DNA of 64,000 nucleotides from Mantamonas sphyraenae (Eukaryota > CRuMs > Mantamonadidae): positions 186,001-250,000 of the forward strand of contig JAPMXV010000051.1 of NCBI GenBank assembly GCA_026936335.1, read 5' to 3'. Under the pieces are notes generated by a model, which saw only the letters and a list, made by a program, of their open reading frames with translations, searched no databases and was not told where the DNA came from. The first letter of the stretch is position 1. Each line of letters starts with the position of its first letter. The position numbers and the translations under genes were made by a program. Positions 59,901-64,000 of this stretch are shown here, one piece after another.

Positions 59901-62900
59901 CATGCGGCCCAGGAAAGCGTTTCGGTCGCTTGGGTTGTGTTGAATGCGCCCCAGGCACGTACGCCAACGCCAGCCTGTCCATGGAGTGCACCGTGTGCCC
60001 GGGACGGCTGGAGTAGCCACAGCGGCGCCTCCAACTGCACCCTTGTGTGTCCTGCCGGGACGTACAGCAACACAGACACCGTGGGTGTGTGTACCCGATG
60101 TCCAAGCCCTCTCGTCGCACCCGTGGCTGGCATGGGCGCATGTCAGCCCTGCAGCAACTCTCAGTGTATGTCGATGATCCAGCACGTTGCCGCGGTTGGA
60201 CTATGCGACTCGATGGGGCAGACATGAGTGAGAGTTCGTTCGACATCATCATGGGAGGCAACGGCACCGCTCTGATTGCCGGTTCGATCCTGCTTGCGGG
60301 CAGCGACAGGTCCGGTGTGGTGTGGCAGCTCGACGTAGACACGGGCATCACCACGCGCAAGATGCTCATCAACAATGCGACGACAACCGAAAAGTACGCT
60401 CGCTGTGCTGACTGACGCCCATGACAACATCTACGTCCTGTCCGGAACCAACGGTCCGGTGGGCGGCAACAACTTGGGCGGCTTTGACAACGTGTTCAGC
60501 AAGTACAACGCCACGGGCGACCAGCAGTACATTTTTCAATTGGGAGGTAGCGGACTGGATTTCGCAAGCTACATGGCCTTTGGTCCTGGCAACACAAGCA
60601 TCTATTTGAGCGGCTATGCGACCAGTGATCTGCTGGGACACACCAACCAGGGCGGAAACGACGCCTTTGTGCTGTCGTTCAACGCAAGCAACGGCGTCTT
60701 GCTACACTCATTCTTCGTTGGCGGTGGAAACAGTGATCAACTGTCCAATGTGGCATACGACGCGGAAAGATCCCAGGTGTTTGCAGTCGGAACCTCCGAC
60801 ACCAAGGGTCTGTATGCCACCAATTGGGACAAAGTTTTCGGGTACGTTGTGCGACTGCATGCGGAAAATCTAACGATGACCTTTGACGGTGTGAAAACAT
60901 ACCCTTCGTCTGGTGGCAAGGCTTCCGCTGCGCGCAGAGGTCATGGTTGCCCATGGCAACAGCCTGTTCATCGGCGGGTACTACTCGGGTACTGTGAACG
61001 GCGCGGTTTCGTCGGATGGCAGCCTTGATGCGTATGTCATGGCTGTAGACAAGGACACTCTGGACATCAAGTGGTTTTCACGCACGGGCGCGTTTGGCTT
61101 GGATCTTGTGCGCCAGCTGGCTGTGATGCCAAGCGGGTTCATCGTCGCTGGTGGACGCATCGGTGCGCCCATGAATGGCCATGATTTCAAAGGAGGCAGC
61201 ACAGACGTCCTGCTATGGGCGTTGGACGCAAACACTGGCCAGACGCTGGGAATACGCACTTTTGGCACGTCGGACATCGACGAATCGCGAAACCTACTGC
61301 CTCTGGGACAGTACGACCTGCTCAGCGTGTCCGCAATGACTGGCCCTTTTCTGGACAAGCCGGGCGGCACGACCCAATTGATTGCCAAACGCATGCCGCT
61401 GTGTCCAGGTGGACGCTACTTCCGCAACGCTTCGTGCGTCGCGTGCCCCATCGCGACTTTTAGCCAGGGCTTCAATGCCTTTGAGTGCACCCCTTGCCCT
61501 CCAGGGACGTACATGGACAGGCTGGGCGCGGCTGCGTGCACGCCATGTCCATCTGGCACCTCATCACCCAAGGGAGCCTCCTCGTGCAGCGCATGTCCAG
61601 CCAACACTACAGCGCCTGTACCCGGAGATGTGTGCTACACCTGTCCTCCCGGCTCTCTGTACATTTCGCCCACCGACGGATGCTCGGGTTGGGTGCGGCA
61701 ACTGCAAACGTCTGGGTTGGGAACGATTTGGAACAGCGCGACCGGACCAAACGGCAACTTGTACCTGAGTGGAGAGATGGTCGGGAACACCACTGGATTT
61801 GCTCCAACCAGCCACTCGCAGAAGCGAGGCTTTGTGTTGCGACAGGACAGGCGGCAAGGCACGTTTGTGTGGGGCGAACGGTTGGACAACAGTTCGGTGG
61901 CCACGAACGAGGCCGAGGTGATTTCCAAAGTACGCGAGCACAATGGCTATCTGTATGCAATCGGAATGGCGCACGATTCCATCAACGGCGCACCTTCCAT
62001 CGGCGGTTTCGACATCGTCGTGCACAAGATGCGCGTCGACGGCTCCATCGTGTGGACGCGCATGTACGGAGATGCAAGCAAGGACGACCGCGGAGTCGAC
62101 GTCGCCTTCCAATCGGACGGCACAATGGTGCTGCTCGTGCGAACCAAGGGAATCCTGCAGACTGGACACACACGAGACGGAGGCGGGTGGGAAATGGCGC
62201 TGATGAAGGTCAACGAAGAGACGGGCGCAACCACCTTTGTCAAACAGTTTCACGGCTCAGAGACAGTAGCCATAGCCATGCACGTGCTTTCCACGGACAA
62301 CATCATCGTGGCGTGTCACAGCAACCACATGATTGCGGGAAGCATCGAACCGCTGGACTACGACATCTTTATTCTCAATCTGCACGCCTCCACCTTCAGC
62401 CAGGTGTGGCATGGGTTGATCAGAGACAATGGTGTAGAGCTGGCGTACGACTTGGCCGTGGATGAGCCACGTGGGCGGGTGTTTGTGGGCGGTTCTACCA
62501 CGTCCGCACCCTTCAATGGTTATCCGAATGTCGGTGGACGGGATCTGATGTTGGCTGGCCTACACCTTGCCAATGGCACCTCCTTCTTCAAGGTTGCCAC
62601 CGGGACAACGTACGACGACATCATTACGCAGGTTGCCGTTGTGCAGTCGTCGGGTGTGGTTCTGGCCGCGCTCGAAGTCGCCCAAGGGTTCCGGCCGGTC
62701 CCGCCAATGATGGGCGGCGCTGCAGGCACCAACGACTTCTTTGTGGCGCTGGTGACTCCAACGACCGGCAGTGCGTTTAAGTTTGTCGGGTACGGCACAA
62801 CGTCAAACGATCTTCCTTCGGCTTTGTCTGTTTCGTCCGCAAACGAGGTGTTCCTCTCGGGATACAGCTTGTCATCCATGCCCAACGGCGGAGGAGCATC

Positions 62901-64000
62901 CAGTGGATTTGTGTCCATCAAGTTCTTGCTGTGCGATCCAGGTACCTACCAAACGGAGCTGGGCTGCCAAGCGTGCCCGGCGGGCAAATGGACATCTGAA
63001 ACCAACGCGACCACGTGCACACCATGCCTCGCAGGTACCAGTGCACCCGCAGGTTCATCGCAAAATCTGTGTGCTGAGTGTCTCGAAGGCAAGTATGCAC
63101 CTGCCGGTAGCCCATGCCTGGATTGCCCTCCAGGCCTTGTGCCCAATGCACCCAAGACAGCCTGCATCGCGGCGGCCAAGTGCGCACTCCTGCCGCAAGC
63201 AGACACAGAAACAAGGCTGCGCTACACGTTTTCCGGCCCCAACCCACAGGTGGTCAGCGAAGGGACGTACCCTGCCACTGCACTGAACCAGAACGCAACC
63301 ATCCGTGACGGCGGCTACTATTTGGCACCGGTTGCCGAGAACGACTATTACGCGTCGGAGACCTCGCTTCCTATGGCCGCTGTGACTGCGTTTACCTTTT
63401 CAATTGCAGTGATGCCCAAACAGCTGCTGATTGAGGGCGAGAAAGACTACATCATCGTGGGGTTGACGTATGCGGGCGCGTCTCCCGAGTGCTCCTCGTC
63501 TTTACCCATGCTGTCGCTGGTTCACCGCGACGACAAGCTGTACATGCAAACCAAACCGTCGTCCAATACGGGAGAGTGCTCCCGCAAAGAGCTCTACCAG
63601 TTCAAGTCGACGTCGCAGCCTGTGGTGGTCACTGCGGCATTGAATTCGAACGAGAACAAGTACTACATCTACGTGGATGGAACGTTTGTGTCCCAGCAGA
63701 CGCTGACGCTGCCAGAAATCGAGTCGTACAACTACAAGGTCCGCTTTTGGGGAGACGGGTCGGGGTTCCAATGGCTGGGCACCATTCTTGGGTACACGCT
63801 GTGGAGCTCCGAGCTGACAGCCTCTCAAGTGTTGGCCGAGTACAAGCGCTTCCTGCAGGACAAAGCGTGGGAGACGGCCTCAACCCCATTTAGCAGCAGC
63901 CTGCCTGCATACACCGTGGAGACACCCTTGCAGGTAACCAGTAACTCTGCCAAGGACAGGTGGGGTGCACGCACCGTGGATGGCATTGCTCTGGCAGCGT
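56970..64000 (+). CDS. giant secreted cysteine-rich propeller-like protein, partial, frame-broken
   Basis: It starts with a signal peptide (PLLLAWLLLSAAMLVCALV). Ephrin-receptor-like cysteine motifs follow (CQPGTFSDGGGACTECTPGT, CHACPPETYAVG), then long stretches of beta-propeller-like repeats (GGFYSSATIPLGG; LFAAGFTQGTVPGSGVTHAG; VYVAGRAGNS). Cys-rich groups recur near 58.5, 60.0, 61.4 and 63.0 kb. A LamG-like domain lies at about 63.2-63.85 kb (YYIYVDGTFVSQQTLTLPEI, LGTILGYTLWSSELTASQVL). The right end is outside the window. The protein reading changes frame near 59355, 60000, 60193, 60395 and 60925 without GT-AG introns, so either the gene is decaying or the assembly has indels here. It is probably a surface or matrix adhesion protein. 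Confidence 0.7.

Noticed and set aside
1-64000. tRNA or rRNA genes
   Set aside because: I looked for cloverleaf-like and conserved rRNA stretches in the gaps and found none I could support by eye.

Overview
The window is protein-dense eukaryotic nuclear DNA. Most genes are short-intron, multi-exon genes with GT-AG introns, packed on both strands with very little space between them. Two genes encode motile-axoneme parts (a radial-spoke head protein at 55.0-56.9 kb and a CFAP73/CCDC42-type coiled-coil protein at 5.0-6.9 kb). Others are widely conserved eukaryotic genes (CLPTM1, RELCH, the B56 subunit of PP2A, MLH3, APRT, a GDP-fucose-type transporter, GH20 hexosaminidase, a MARCH-type E3 ligase, a Frag1/DRAM-family membrane protein). 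This suggests a flagellated unicellular eukaryote, and a choanoflagellate-like holozoan is my best guess. The species is inferred from gene content and base composition only.

Layout. 0.2-6.9 kb: CLPTM1, a small membrane protein, a PIP-box protein, a profilin-like protein and the CFAP73-like gene. 6.9-12.5 kb: an uninterrupted 1687-codon reading frame whose C-terminal 300 residues have the layout of a Fanzor (eukaryotic TnpB-like, RNA-guided) nuclease. It is followed by an inverted-repeat, potentially structured segment that could be its guide-scaffold RNA. 12.5-21.7 kb: an ankyrin-CCR4/Angel nuclease fusion, an unidentified gene and RELCH. 21.8-36.6 kb: six intronless ankyrin-repeat genes in tandem, all on the minus strand. 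Five share a near-identical upstream block. Between the fifth and sixth lies a junction made of a copied 3' end of the neighbouring transporter gene joined to a relic of a second Fanzor-like gene. 36.8-56.9 kb: conserved housekeeping genes, several divergent or convergent with only tens of bases between them. 57.0-64.0 kb: a very large secreted, cysteine-rich, propeller-like protein that runs off the right edge and contains several frame breaks.

The most notable content is the Fanzor-like locus with its candidate RNA and a second, broken copy 20 kb away at a duplication breakpoint. Other points for follow-up: an expanding ankyrin family under a shared upstream sequence; two divergent gene pairs whose start codons overlap inside one CATG; and many introns whose 3' splice site is preceded by a CA-dinucleotide tract instead of a pyrimidine tract. 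Frame breaks in RELCH and in the large secreted gene may be assembly errors and need reads to settle. Exon limits were derived by hand from reading frames, GT-AG signals and protein similarity recalled from family knowledge; no search was run.
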